Assembly (NCBI GenBank): GCA_020073465.1
Contig: JAIQFC010000001.1
Location: forward strand, 124,001-188,000
DNA: 64,000 nucleotides
Reading direction: 5' to 3'
Origin: Terriglobia bacterium
GTDB taxonomy: Bacteria; Acidobacteriota; Terriglobia; Terriglobales; Acidobacteriaceae
Shown here: positions 1 to 7,419 of the stretch, piece after piece
Numbering within the stretch: position 1 is the stretch's first letter
How the letters are laid out: each line of letters starts with the position of its first letter
The notes under the pieces: model-generated
Told to the model about the DNA's origin: nothing
What the model saw: the letters and a program-made list of their open reading frames with translations, nothing else
Databases searched by the model: none
Position numbers and translations under genes: made by a program

Positions 1-951
1 GGGGTCGGCATACTTCACGAGCGTAGGCGCGACGCGAACTTCGCGCAGCAATTCCTGCTCGGCCCGCGCGCCCAGCTCTGGACTCACCGCCCGAATCTGC
101 TCCACCAGGTCCCGGAACGAATCGGCATTGACGTTGTACGCGGCCCCCGTCGCCGCCTTCTTCAGAGACTCGCCGAGCATCCGCACTTCGCGATGCGTGT
201 GCGAAAGCAGATGCGCGACCTGCATCTCCAGCGTGCGCGCATTCACGATCTCACCCAGTGAAGTGTTGGTCGCCAGCGGCAGCAGGTAGCGCGTGATGTC
301 GAACGCCCGCGCCTTCAGCGTGCGCTCGTACGCCTCCTGCTTCATGTCGGCAGGCTTCGGAGTGATGTTGATGAGGTGCTGCGTCATGTGCGCCGAGAGC
401 GCCTCGTACTCGACGAACAGAAAGTCCACGGTTTCACGGTAGAGCTTGCGCGCTGCGTCGTCGGCGCCAAAGTCGGGGGTGTAGTAGCCGCTCTTCTTGA
501 AATCCTGATAGCGCGTCGAACGCTCCTGGCCGTCCCAGCGTTGCTCGTCGGCCAACTCGATCGCCGCCAAAATCGACAATCTTTCCACCGCCAGCGCGAT
601 GTGCGCCAGGTCGGCAATCGAGCGATGTCCGTACTGGAAGTAGAAGGTGTTAAGAAATTTCTCCGCCTTCTGCTGGCTCATCTCGCGCAGCGACTCCTTC
701 ATCGAGAGCGCCGAGCGCGAATACTTGGCCATGGCATAGGCCTGGACTTCCGGCTCCACACCGAATACGGCGAACACCTCGGTGGGCGGCGCCTCCGCGG
801 GCTGCCTTTCCACCAGCGCAGGTCCCTCACCAGCACTGGCCCTCTGCGTCGAACGCTGCGGCGAACCCGAAGCGCTTGGATCTGCCGGGGATGAGTTTTT
901 GTCGGAAGGATCAGGCATAGCAATTACATTGTTCGTCGCAGTCTGTGGCAT
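1..951 (-). CDS. thyX: FAD-dependent thymidylate synthase, long ThyX type (partial)
   Basis: Reading the minus strand from 951 gives an open frame that runs off the window edge without a stop. Counted from the second ATG at 918, it contains GHRSIAD near residues 98-103 and ERSTRY at 132-137. These recall the substrate/FAD-binding histidine and the S-x-R-Y part of the ThyX signature, within a helical block. ThyX makes dTMP from dUMP using methylenetetrahydrofolate, FAD and NAD(P)H. Canonical ThyX is about 220-250 residues. This frame already has over 300, so it is probably the long ThyX-like form seen in some acidobacteria. The first 50 residues are Pro/Ser/Ala-rich and not conserved. Two in-frame ATGs (951 and 918) have no clear ribosome site, so the start is uncertain. 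It is divergent from fabG. Confidence 0.75.
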   Translation of the reverse strand, partial: MPQTATNNVIAMPDPSDKNSSPADPSASGSPQRSTQRASAGEGPALVERQPAEAPPTEVFAVFGVEPEVQAYAMAKYSRSALSMKESLREMSQQKAEKFLNTFYFQYGHRSIADLAHIALAVERLSILAAIELADEQRWDGQERSTRYQDFKKSGYYTPDFGADDAARKLYRETVDFLFVEYEALSAHMTQHLINITPKPADMKQEAYERTLKARAFDITRYLLPLATNTSLGEIVNARTLEMQVAHLLSHTHREVRMLGESLKKAATGAAYNVNADSFRDLVEQIRAVSPELGARAEQELLREVRVAPTLVKYADP

Positions 952-993
952 GAGTGTCCGAATGGTACTTGGCAACGATGTGGATGCGCAATG

Positions 994-1022
994 TTTAGAA
1001 GAAGATCATCGGCGGGTATAAT
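994..1022 (+). promoter_or_regulatory. Sigma70-like promoter ahead of fabG
   Basis: TTTAGA at 994-999 (4/6 to TTGACA) and a perfect TATAAT at 1017-1022 are separated by 17 bases, 49 bases before the fabG start. It lies in the spacer between divergent thyX and fabG. The match is by eye only. Confidence 0.5.
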
Positions 1023-1070
1023 TCTGCATTCTGACAGATTAGAACTGAAGCAGTGGAACGGGAGAACTTC

Positions 1071-1814
1071 ATGTCCCTTGCAGGACGGGTGGCGCTGGTG
1101 ACTGGAGCGTCGCAGGGAATCGGACGCACTTGCGCACTCAAGCTTGCCGCAGCAGGCGCTGCGGTCGCCGTGGCGGCGCGCAATCAGGGCAAGCTGAATG
1201 AACTCGTCAGCGAAATCACTGCCGCAGGCGGCAAGGCAGCCGCCTTCGCTCTCGATGTCGGTGACGAGGAGCAGGTCAAGTCCGCGATCAAGGCGGCGAT
1301 CGCCCAGTTCGGCAAGGTCGACATCCTGGTGAACAACGCCGGGATTACTCGCGACCAGCTCGTCATGCGCATGAAGCGCGCCGACTGGGATGCCGTGTTG
1401 CAGACCAACCTCACTTCGGCCTATCTCTGCATTCAGCAGGTCATCGGCTCCATGCTCAAGCAGCGCTGGGGACGCATCATCAACATCACCAGCGTCTTTG
1501 GCCAGATGGGACAGGCGGGGCAAGCGAATTATGCCGCGTCCAAGGCGGGGCTGATCGGGCTTACTATGGCGATCGCGCGCGAAGTCGGCTCGCGCAACAT
1601 TACCTGCAACGCAGTCGCTCCCGGCTTCATCGAAACTGCCATGACGGCGACCTTGGGAGATGAATTCAAGCAGACTGCCGTCAAACAAATTCCGCTTGGC
1701 CGCGTGGGATCGCCTGACGATGTGGCCAGCGCCGTGGCTTTTCTCGCCTCCGACGAGGCGTCGTACATCACGGGCCACGTGCTGAACGTAAACGGCGGCA
1801 TGCTGATGGGGTAG
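1071..1814 (+). CDS. fabG: 3-oxoacyl-[acyl-carrier-protein] reductase (SDR family)
   Basis: A 247-residue short-chain dehydrogenase that would reduce 3-oxoacyl-ACP with NADPH in fatty acid elongation. The Rossmann glycine motif TGASQGIG is at residues 11-18 and NNAG appears near residue 88. The catalytic Asn/Ser/Tyr/Lys set is visible around 113-156 (NITSVFG, then YAASKAG). The C-terminus VNGGMLMG is typical of FabG. The start is the ATG at 1071, preceded by GGAG seven bases upstream; an in-frame GTG at 1053 would add six residues with poorer context. Other SDR reductases look alike, but the length and C-terminus favour FabG. Confidence 0.88.
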   Translation: MSLAGRVALVTGASQGIGRTCALKLAAAGAAVAVAARNQGKLNELVSEITAAGGKAAAFALDVGDEEQVKSAIKAAIAQFGKVDILVNNAGITRDQLVMRMKRADWDAVLQTNLTSAYLCIQQVIGSMLKQRWGRIINITSVFGQMGQAGQANYAASKAGLIGLTMAIAREVGSRNITCNAVAPGFIETAMTATLGDEFKQTAVKQIPLGRVGSPDDVASAVAFLASDEASYITGHVLNVNGGMLMG

Positions 1815-1823
1815 AAAAATCTT

Positions 1824-1914
1824 CACCACAGAGGACACAGAGGTCACAGAGGAAATGAAATCCGAACCCGCAATTCTGAATTCCTCTGTGTCCCCTGTGC
1901 CCTCTGTGGTTAAG
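1824..1914 (+). repeat. Quasi-palindrome built from CACAGAGG units
   Basis: The left arm (1825-1854) is a run of ACAGAGG-type units. The right arm (1881-1914) is its reverse complement, with only about three mismatches in 30 bases, and a 26-base loop separates them. The right arm lies inside the 5' end of the following acetyltransferase frame, so it is either 5' untranslated sequence or encodes a non-conserved N-terminus. Confidence 0.85.
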
Positions 1915-2382
1915 GGTTTTGCCGCCACTCAGGCTGAGTCGCCTGTCCAGATCGCGCAAGCCCGCGAGCTGTTTCTCGAGTACGCACAATCCCTCGGCTT
2001 CAGCCTCTGTTTTCAAAACTTCGACAAGGAACTAGCCGGACTCCCCGGCGACTACGCTCCGCCGGACGGCCGCCTGCTGCTGGCAGAATTCGAAGGCCAA
2101 CTCGCCGGATGCGTAGCCTTGCACAAGCTCGAAGCTGACATCTGTGAAATGAAGCGTCTTTACTTGCGTCCGGAGTTTCGCGGAAAGGGACTGGGGCGCA
2201 TCCTCGCTGACCGCATCATGACGGAAGCGCGCCAGATCGGCTATCGCCGCATGCGCCTTGACACCGTCGAGCCAGTGATGAAAGATGCGGTCGCCATGTA
2301 TCGCAAACTCGGATTCAAGGAGATCGCCCCGTATTGCGCGAATCCGATTGCCGGCGCGATGTACATGGAACTGGAGTTGTGA
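1855..2382 (+). CDS. GNAT-family N-acetyltransferase
   Basis: Transfers an acyl group from acyl-CoA to an unidentified amine. The acetyl-CoA pyrophosphate-binding motif appears as RGKGLGRILAD at about residues 103-113 after the beta strand CEMKRLYL. The tail MYRKLGFKEI is the usual GNAT motif B. Residues 1-20 are encoded by the loop and right arm of the quasi-palindrome and resemble no enzyme sequence. A GTG at 1906, just past the repeat, is a plausible alternative start. Substrate unknown. Confidence 0.8.
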   Translation: MKSEPAILNSSVSPVPSVVKGFAATQAESPVQIAQARELFLEYAQSLGFSLCFQNFDKELAGLPGDYAPPDGRLLLAEFEGQLAGCVALHKLEADICEMKRLYLRPEFRGKGLGRILADRIMTEARQIGYRRMRLDTVEPVMKDAVAMYRKLGFKEIAPYCANPIAGAMYMELEL

Positions 2383-2415
2383 CCCACCCCCTGCTGGATC
2401 GAAAGGATGAATGCT

Positions 2416-3159
2416 ATGAAGAAAGCCTGCGTGCTGACGTTCGTCTTCCTGATCGCCTGCGCGGCCTTCGCCGCCGACAGCAAAACCGTCTCCTACAAAA
2501 GCGGCGACGAGACCGTACAGGGCCAGCTTTACACCCCCGCGGGCAAAGGCCCGTTCCCCGCGCTCATCGTGATCCACGAATGGTGGGGACTCAACGACTG
2601 GGTTAAGGAGCAGGCCTCGAAGCTGGCGGATCAAGGCTACGTGACTCTCGCCGTCGATCTCTATCGAGGCAAAGTGGCCACCACGCCGGAGATGGCTCAT
2701 GAGATCATGCGCGGCGTACCCGAAGACCGCGCCCAGCGCGATCTGCACGCTGCATTTGTATTTCTGTCCGCGCAGCCGGACGTTAAGAAGGACCGCATCG
2801 GATCGATTGGCTGGTGCATGGGTGGAGGTTACTCCCTCGACGTGGCGCTCCAGGAGCCGACTCTGGCCGCAGCTGTCATCAACTACGGTCATCTCGCCAC
2901 CGACACCGAGGCGCTGAAGAAAATCCACGCGCCCATCCTCGGCCTGTTCGGTGGGAAAGATCATGGCATCCCGCCGGAAGACGTGAAGAAGTTTGGGGCG
3001 ACGCTGGATCAGTTAGGCAAAAAGATCGACATCAAGATCTACGACGACGCCGGCCACGCCTTTGAGAACCCCAGCAACAAAGACGGATACCGTGCCGACG
3101 ATGCTGCGGACGCATGGAGCAGGACCGTAACGTTTCTTGCGGACAGTCTGAAGAAGTGA
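2416..3159 (+). CDS. Secreted dienelactone hydrolase family protein
   Basis: An alpha/beta hydrolase of 247 residues with a cleavable signal peptide (MKKACVLTFVFLIACAAFAA). The nucleophile elbow GWCMGG carries Cys, as in dienelactone hydrolase. Asp in GGKDHGI and His in DAGHAF complete a Cys-Asp-His triad. IHEWWGLNDW is the usual DLH block near the N-terminus. The family hydrolyses dienelactones and other esters. A signal peptide suggests periplasmic action on an unknown ester. The start at 2416 fits AGG nine bases upstream; an in-frame ATG at 2407 overlaps that site. Confidence 0.85.
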   Translation: MKKACVLTFVFLIACAAFAADSKTVSYKSGDETVQGQLYTPAGKGPFPALIVIHEWWGLNDWVKEQASKLADQGYVTLAVDLYRGKVATTPEMAHEIMRGVPEDRAQRDLHAAFVFLSAQPDVKKDRIGSIGWCMGGGYSLDVALQEPTLAAAVINYGHLATDTEALKKIHAPILGLFGGKDHGIPPEDVKKFGATLDQLGKKIDIKIYDDAGHAFENPSNKDGYRADDAADAWSRTVTFLADSLKK

Positions 3160-3350
3160 GTTCAGGCGGGCAACGGGTACAACACAAGACTGCCACGAAG
3201 AGCTGGAGTTTTCCTTGCACATTGTGCAAGCAAATTCACTGCGCCTTCCGCCAGGCGCTGGCCCAGGAGTGCTTTTCATATGGCACTAATTTCCCCTTGC
3301 CAGAAAATCCCGATATGGTTACCATGTCGCATCCTGCAATGCTCCCAACC

Positions 3351-3701
3351 ATGAATATCGGCGAGACGATCCGGAACTACCGGCTGCAAAAGGGTATGTC
3401 TCAGGGCGACATCGAAAAGCGCACCGGGCTGCTCCGCTGCTACCTGTCGCGTGTGGAAAACGGCCACACGATTCCCTCGCTCGATACATTGTCAAAAATC
3501 GCCGGCGCTATGGAACTCCCGCTCTCGCAGTTCTTCTCCGATTCTGGACATAGCAACGGTTCCAAGGGACTGCCGCAACTTTCCGACGACGAAGTCCGCT
3601 TCCTGAGCCAGATCCGGCGCTACGCCACCAACCTGAACGACAGCGACCGCAAGCTCGTTCTCGCCATGGTGAAGAAGATGGCGTCGAATTCGGGGAAGTA
3701 G
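3351..3701 (+). CDS. XRE-type helix-turn-helix regulator
   Basis: A small DNA-binding protein of about 116 residues. Residues 1-65 form a Cro/C1 domain (IGETIRNYRLQKGMSQGDIE, then LSRVENGHTIPSLDTL). The tail (EVRFLSQIRRYATNLNDSDR onward) is a short helical extension. I recall near-identical HTH proteins with GLLRCYLSRVENGH in many acidobacteria, but their targets are unknown to me. In-frame ATGs at 3315, 3324, 3339 and 3351 all lack a clear ribosome site. I chose 3351 because the conserved domain begins there. Confidence 0.8.
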   Translation: MNIGETIRNYRLQKGMSQGDIEKRTGLLRCYLSRVENGHTIPSLDTLSKIAGAMELPLSQFFSDSGHSNGSKGLPQLSDDEVRFLSQIRRYATNLNDSDRKLVLAMVKKMASNSGK

Positions 3702-3704
3702 GCC

Positions 3705-3884
3705 TTCAGCTCTCAGCTTTCAGCCATCAGCTCAAACCCAAGATCGCCTACTGGGTAATGGTGTAATTTGCCTCTGAGCGCGGTGGCGATGCGCGCGAGA
3801 TCCCTTCGCCTTCGCTCAGGGCCGGCTCCACGCTTCGGCTGCTTCGGTTTTCCTGACAGCTAAGAGCTGAGAGCTGACAGCTGG
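3705..3884 (+). repeat. Quasi-palindrome built from AGCTCTCAGCT units
   Basis: The left arm (3705-3732) repeats CAGCTCTCAGCTTTCAGC-type units. The right arm (3855-3884) is the complement (AGCTAAGAGCTGAGAGCTG), and about 120 bases lie between. It fills most of the 274-base spacer between the XRE gene and the next gene. The same unit recurs at 53575-53607. Confidence 0.75.
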
Positions 3885-3975
3885 GTTCCAGGTACTTTCG
3901 TACCATCACCTCCGTGACCCTCGGGCACCTCGCAGACCGCGCCCGCGGCTCCTACACTGTTGCCTGGAGAGTCCT

Positions 3976-4605
3976 GTGACCACCGACGAGGAACTGAACG
4001 TTCTCGACACGCAGCTGCGGAGGCTGAAAATCGAGTACGAGATCTACTTCAGCAACCCGACCAAGAAGCCTCCTTCGGACATTGAATGGAAGGTGCTGGC
4101 GCTGTTACGCAAGTTCTCCGACGGCGGGCGCATGAACTTCTCGCAGCGCTTTCGCTACAACGAAATGGCGCAACGCTACGCGATCTACAGCGATCTGTGG
4201 CGGAAGAAGTCGCGCATTCGTGAGGAAGGATACCGCCGGCCGCAGGACGCGTTGCTTTCGATTCAGGGAGTGCGGCCTGAAGAAGAACACAAACCGCAGC
4301 ACCATGCCGTCTACGGCGTAGGTCACGCCGCGGGAGCAGCGGCTGCTCCGGCAGCAACCTCACAGCATTTCACCCTGCACAGCGTGGACAAGGCCGAGCG
4401 CGAGCAGGTGGAACGCCTGTACAACACGCTAGTCGCCGCCAAGAAGAAGGCCGGGGAGAAGGTATCCGGCGACTTCGACTCGTTTACCTCGTTCGTGCAA
4501 AAAAAGACTCAACAGATTCGCAAGCAATATCACTGCGAGAACGTGGAGTACTCAGTCGAACTCGCCAACGGCCACGTCAAACTGAAGGCCAAAGCCAAAA
4601 CGTAG
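3976..4605 (+). CDS. Conserved protein resembling the MXAN_5187 C-terminal family
   Basis: A 209-residue soluble protein with no signal peptide or membrane segment. Residues 1-85 are helical and charged (VLDTQLRRLKIEYEIYF, then FSQRFRYNEMAQRYAIYSDL). A low-complexity Ala/His/Pro linker covers about 100-130, followed by a second helical domain (ERLYNTLVAAKKKAGEK). This layout recalls MXAN_5187 C-terminal proteins of myxobacteria and acidobacteria, whose function is unknown. It starts at GTG 3976, with GGAG six bases upstream. Confidence 0.65.
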   Translation: MTTDEELNVLDTQLRRLKIEYEIYFSNPTKKPPSDIEWKVLALLRKFSDGGRMNFSQRFRYNEMAQRYAIYSDLWRKKSRIREEGYRRPQDALLSIQGVRPEEEHKPQHHAVYGVGHAAGAAAAPAATSQHFTLHSVDKAEREQVERLYNTLVAAKKKAGEKVSGDFDSFTSFVQKKTQQIRKQYHCENVEYSVELANGHVKLKAKAKT

Positions 4606-4616
4606 GCCAGGCCAAT

Positions 4617-5414
4617 TCACTGCACACGCCTGATGCTCCCGTCCGTTTGAATCGAATACACGTGCTTGTCTGGAGTCCCCACGAACTCTGGTAGCGAAGG
4701 CTTCCTGCTGAGAACATGGAATACATCTGAATCTTCGGGTTCATCACTGAGAATGTGGGTGTGGTAGCCAGCGGCTAGCTTCTGTCCTGGCTTCAGGGAA
4801 TCCTTGCTTTCGAGAATCGTCTTGTGCATCTGCCGCTTTTCCGCAATCATGCTGCCATCCGAGGTAAGCGTATAACGCACATCGCCCCCTAAAGGGAAAA
4901 CTCCCTTCACCGTCTGTGCTGGCAGCAGATACACATAAAGCTGGCCTGTCTCCGAAGGGAAAACGTATGTGTTGTAAGCGCGGCTGGGATGCCCAAAGTC
5001 TCGAGATGTGGTTTCAATTGCCTTGGCTGCAGCCAGATAAAAATCGTGATCTTCAAGAGGGGGATCAATTTTCTTGACAGTGAACTCCTTTGGGCTGGCG
5101 CCTTGAGATGCCCGGTAAACAATCAGGAACCTGTCTCGGTTTTCGCCTAACCTTCCGAACGCCACTTCCCACCCGCTGTCGATCTTTTTTGCGATATACA
5201 GAGGCGCGACCGCCTGGTCCGGTTTCAAAGCCTCAACTGCATCTGTCGCGTGCCACGCCGCAACATCGTACTCGGCCAGCATCCGTCCTCGCGCTGTGAT
5301 TGCCGCTAGTTCAGCATCAGACGGCGCGGGGTTTTTCTTAGTCCTTTCGTCCGCAGACAAGAGGCAAGAGGCCAGCAGGACCGCAGTCAGCGCTATTCGT
5401 TTGATCATTGCCAT
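4617..5414 (-). CDS. Secreted protein with a JAMM/DUF4329-like HxH motif
   Basis: 265 residues with a Sec signal peptide (IKRIALTAVLLASCLLS). The last 60 residues contain GYHTHILSDEPEDSDVF followed by a beta-rich end with VGTPDKHVYSI. The order H-x-H, about eight residues, S-D, then a P-x-x-V-G-T-P strand resembles JAB/MPN metallo-isopeptidase folds and DUF4329. The match is partial: the proline after HxH is missing and the upstream catalytic Glu cannot be assigned by eye. ATGs at 5414 and 5408 are both possible; the second is better spaced from GGA. It ends 11 bases from the convergent upstream gene. Confidence 0.6.
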   Translation of the reverse strand: MAMIKRIALTAVLLASCLLSADERTKKNPAPSDAELAAITARGRMLAEYDVAAWHATDAVEALKPDQAVAPLYIAKKIDSGWEVAFGRLGENRDRFLIVYRASQGASPKEFTVKKIDPPLEDHDFYLAAAKAIETTSRDFGHPSRAYNTYVFPSETGQLYVYLLPAQTVKGVFPLGGDVRYTLTSDGSMIAEKRQMHKTILESKDSLKPGQKLAAGYHTHILSDEPEDSDVFHVLSRKPSLPEFVGTPDKHVYSIQTDGSIRRVQ

Positions 5415-5553
5415 TCCAAAGGCGACCTATTGTATCGGTTGTCTTCTCACGAAGGAAGAACGCCGTCTCTGGGGCAGTTTGCACGCTGATACTAATTCTG
5501 CTGGTAGAATTTTCAGTCACCTTCGGCATTTGATTTCTGTATCCGAGGCCTCA

Positions 5554-7125
5554 ATGTCTTCCAGCACTACCAAAATCCGCCGCGCTATCCTGAGCGTCAC
5601 CGATAAGACGGGATTGGCCGATTTCGCCCGCAAGCTTTCCGCCCTCGGCATCGAGATCGTCTCCACCGGCGGCACCGCCAAACTGTTGCGCGACTCCGGC
5701 ATCGCGGTCAAAGACATTTCCGAACTCACCGGCTTCCCCGAAATGCTGGACGGCCGCGTCAAGACGCTGCATCCCAAGGTGCATGGGGGAATCCTCCATC
5801 GCCGCGGAGACCCTGCCCATCGCAGCGCCGTGGCCGAGCATGGCATCCTGCCGATCGATATGGTGGTGGTGAATCTCTATGCTTTCGAGAAAACTGCCGC
5901 GAAAGCGGGAGTCGCTTTCGACGAACTCATTGAGAACATCGACATTGGCGGTCCCTCCATGATTCGCTCCGCCGCCAAGAACTTTCATGACGTTGCCGTC
6001 GTGACCTCCCCCGCGGACTACGACTCAATTGCCGAAGAACTGGCGAAATCCGGAGGCGCACTTTCTCTTGACACCAAGTGGCGGCTCGCCAAGAAGGCCT
6101 TCGCGACGACCGCTGCGTATGACTCGGCGATAGCCTCGACTCTCGAACAAGTCAGCGCCAATGGCAACTTCCACGTGCAACCCGCTGCCGAGGTTTTCCC
6201 GCAGACGCTGCGTCTTTCTTTTCAGAAAACGCTCGATTTGCGCTACGGCGAAAACCCGCACCAGAAGGCGGCGATGTACTCGGACGGATCCGGCGTGGGC
6301 GTGGCCAATGCCCGCCAACTTCAGGGCAAGGAGCTTTCCTACAACAACATTGTGGACCTGCAGGCCGCGTGGGACCTGGCGCAGGAGTTCGACGAACCCG
6401 TCTGCGCCATCATCAAGCACACCAACCCCTGCGGCACCGCCACGGGTGCGACGTTGGCCGAGGCCTACAGGAAGGCTCTGGAATGCGACCCGGTTTCCGC
6501 CTTTGGTGGCGTGATTGGCGTGAACCGGCCCGTCGACGGTAATGCGGCGGAAGAGATGCACAAGCTGTTTCTGGAAGTAATCGCGGCTCCGGCGTTCGAT
6601 GACGCCGCCAAAGCCAAGTTCGCGTCCAAGAAGAACCTGCGCCTGGTGGAGGTTGTTCCTGCGAATCAGAAGTGGGTACTGAAGAATGTCTCAGGCGGAA
6701 TCCTGGTGCAGGATGCAGACGTCCGCCCCTTGCAGGACTCTGATCTGAAGGTCGTCACGAAGCGTTTGCCCACCAAGGAAGAGACGCGTGCCCTGCTGTT
6801 TGCCTGGAAGGTCTGCAAACACGTGAAGTCCAACGCCATCGTCTATGCGCGAGACGGCCAGACGGTGGGCGTGGGTGCGGGACAGATGAGCCGGGTAGAT
6901 TCCGCGAAGATCGGCGCGATGAAGGCGCAATTGCCCCTGAAGGGTACCGTCGCCGCCTCGGATGCATTTTTTCCCTTTCCCGACGGGGTGGAAGAAATCG
7001 CAAAGGCCGGCGCAACGGCCATTATTCAGCCCGGCGGCTCGCAGCGTGATTCAGAGGTTATTGAAGCCGCTGACCGTCTGGGACTGGCGATGCTGTTTAC
7101 CGGAGTTCGGCACTTCCGGCACTGA
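5554..7125 (+). CDS. purH: Bifunctional AICAR formyltransferase / IMP cyclohydrolase
   Basis: 523 residues, the normal PurH length. It catalyses the last two steps of de novo purine synthesis, AICAR to FAICAR with 10-formyl-THF and then ring closure to IMP. The N-terminal MGS-like cyclohydrolase domain has STGGT (37-41) and [10 protein letters not shown] (70-79). The C-terminal transformylase domain has the catalytic KHTNPCG near residue 288. The ATG at 5554 follows GAGG at five bases, and the 86 upstream in-frame codons have no homology to PurH. A TTGCAC / TAGAAT pair with 20-base spacing ends 44 bases upstream. Confidence 0.95.
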   Translation: MSSSTTKIRRAILSVTDKTGLADFARKLSALGIEIVSTGGTAKLLRDSGIAVKDISELTGFPEMLDGRVKTLHPKVHGGILHRRGDPAHRSAVAEHGILPIDMVVVNLYAFEKTAAKAGVAFDELIENIDIGGPSMIRSAAKNFHDVAVVTSPADYDSIAEELAKSGGALSLDTKWRLAKKAFATTAAYDSAIASTLEQVSANGNFHVQPAAEVFPQTLRLSFQKTLDLRYGENPHQKAAMYSDGSGVGVANARQLQGKELSYNNIVDLQAAWDLAQEFDEPVCAIIKHTNPCGTATGATLAEAYRKALECDPVSAFGGVIGVNRPVDGNAAEEMHKLFLEVIAAPAFDDAAKAKFASKKNLRLVEVVPANQKWVLKNVSGGILVQDADVRPLQDSDLKVVTKRLPTKEETRALLFAWKVCKHVKSNAIVYARDGQTVGVGAGQMSRVDSAKIGAMKAQLPLKGTVAASDAFFPFPDGVEEIAKAGATAIIQPGGSQRDSEVIEAADRLGLAMLFTGVRHFRH

Positions 7126-7137
7126 AGGGCATTGTTG

Positions 7138-7224
7138 AATTTTTGATCTTTGATTGTTGATTGAAAGACGCCCGCACCGCGCAGGTATTTGATCAACAAT
7201 CAAAAATCAACAATCAACATTTTT
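7138..7224 (+). repeat. Quasi-palindrome built from TTGATTGTTGATT units
   Basis: AT-rich element in the purH-TPR spacer. The left arm (7138-7165) has TTTGATTGTTGATTG and the right arm (7188-7220) has AATCAAAAATCAACAATCAA. They are imperfect complements around a GC-rich 22-base loop. The same unit reappears at 55031-55114. No coding capacity is seen in the rest of the spacer to 7419. Confidence 0.8.
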
Positions 7225-7419
7225 TCTCTCTTTACGGATTTTGACAATCCTTACCCCACCAGTCCCTGACCTTCTGGTTTCGGTGTCTTGTGTGTGGTGG
7301 AACGTGTTTTTGCACGAATCTGCAGCGCACCGGGGTAGAATATAGGCACCCCCTCCTAGGCGGTTCTGCATCCAATCGCTATGGTTTCGGGAAAGCGTTT
7401 CAGCGTTGCAAGGTCAAGC

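Noticed and set aside
924-1928. Long minus-strand open frame opposite fabG
   Set aside because: It is antisense to a clear SDR enzyme and has His/Arg-rich composition typical of a shadow frame in GC-rich DNA.
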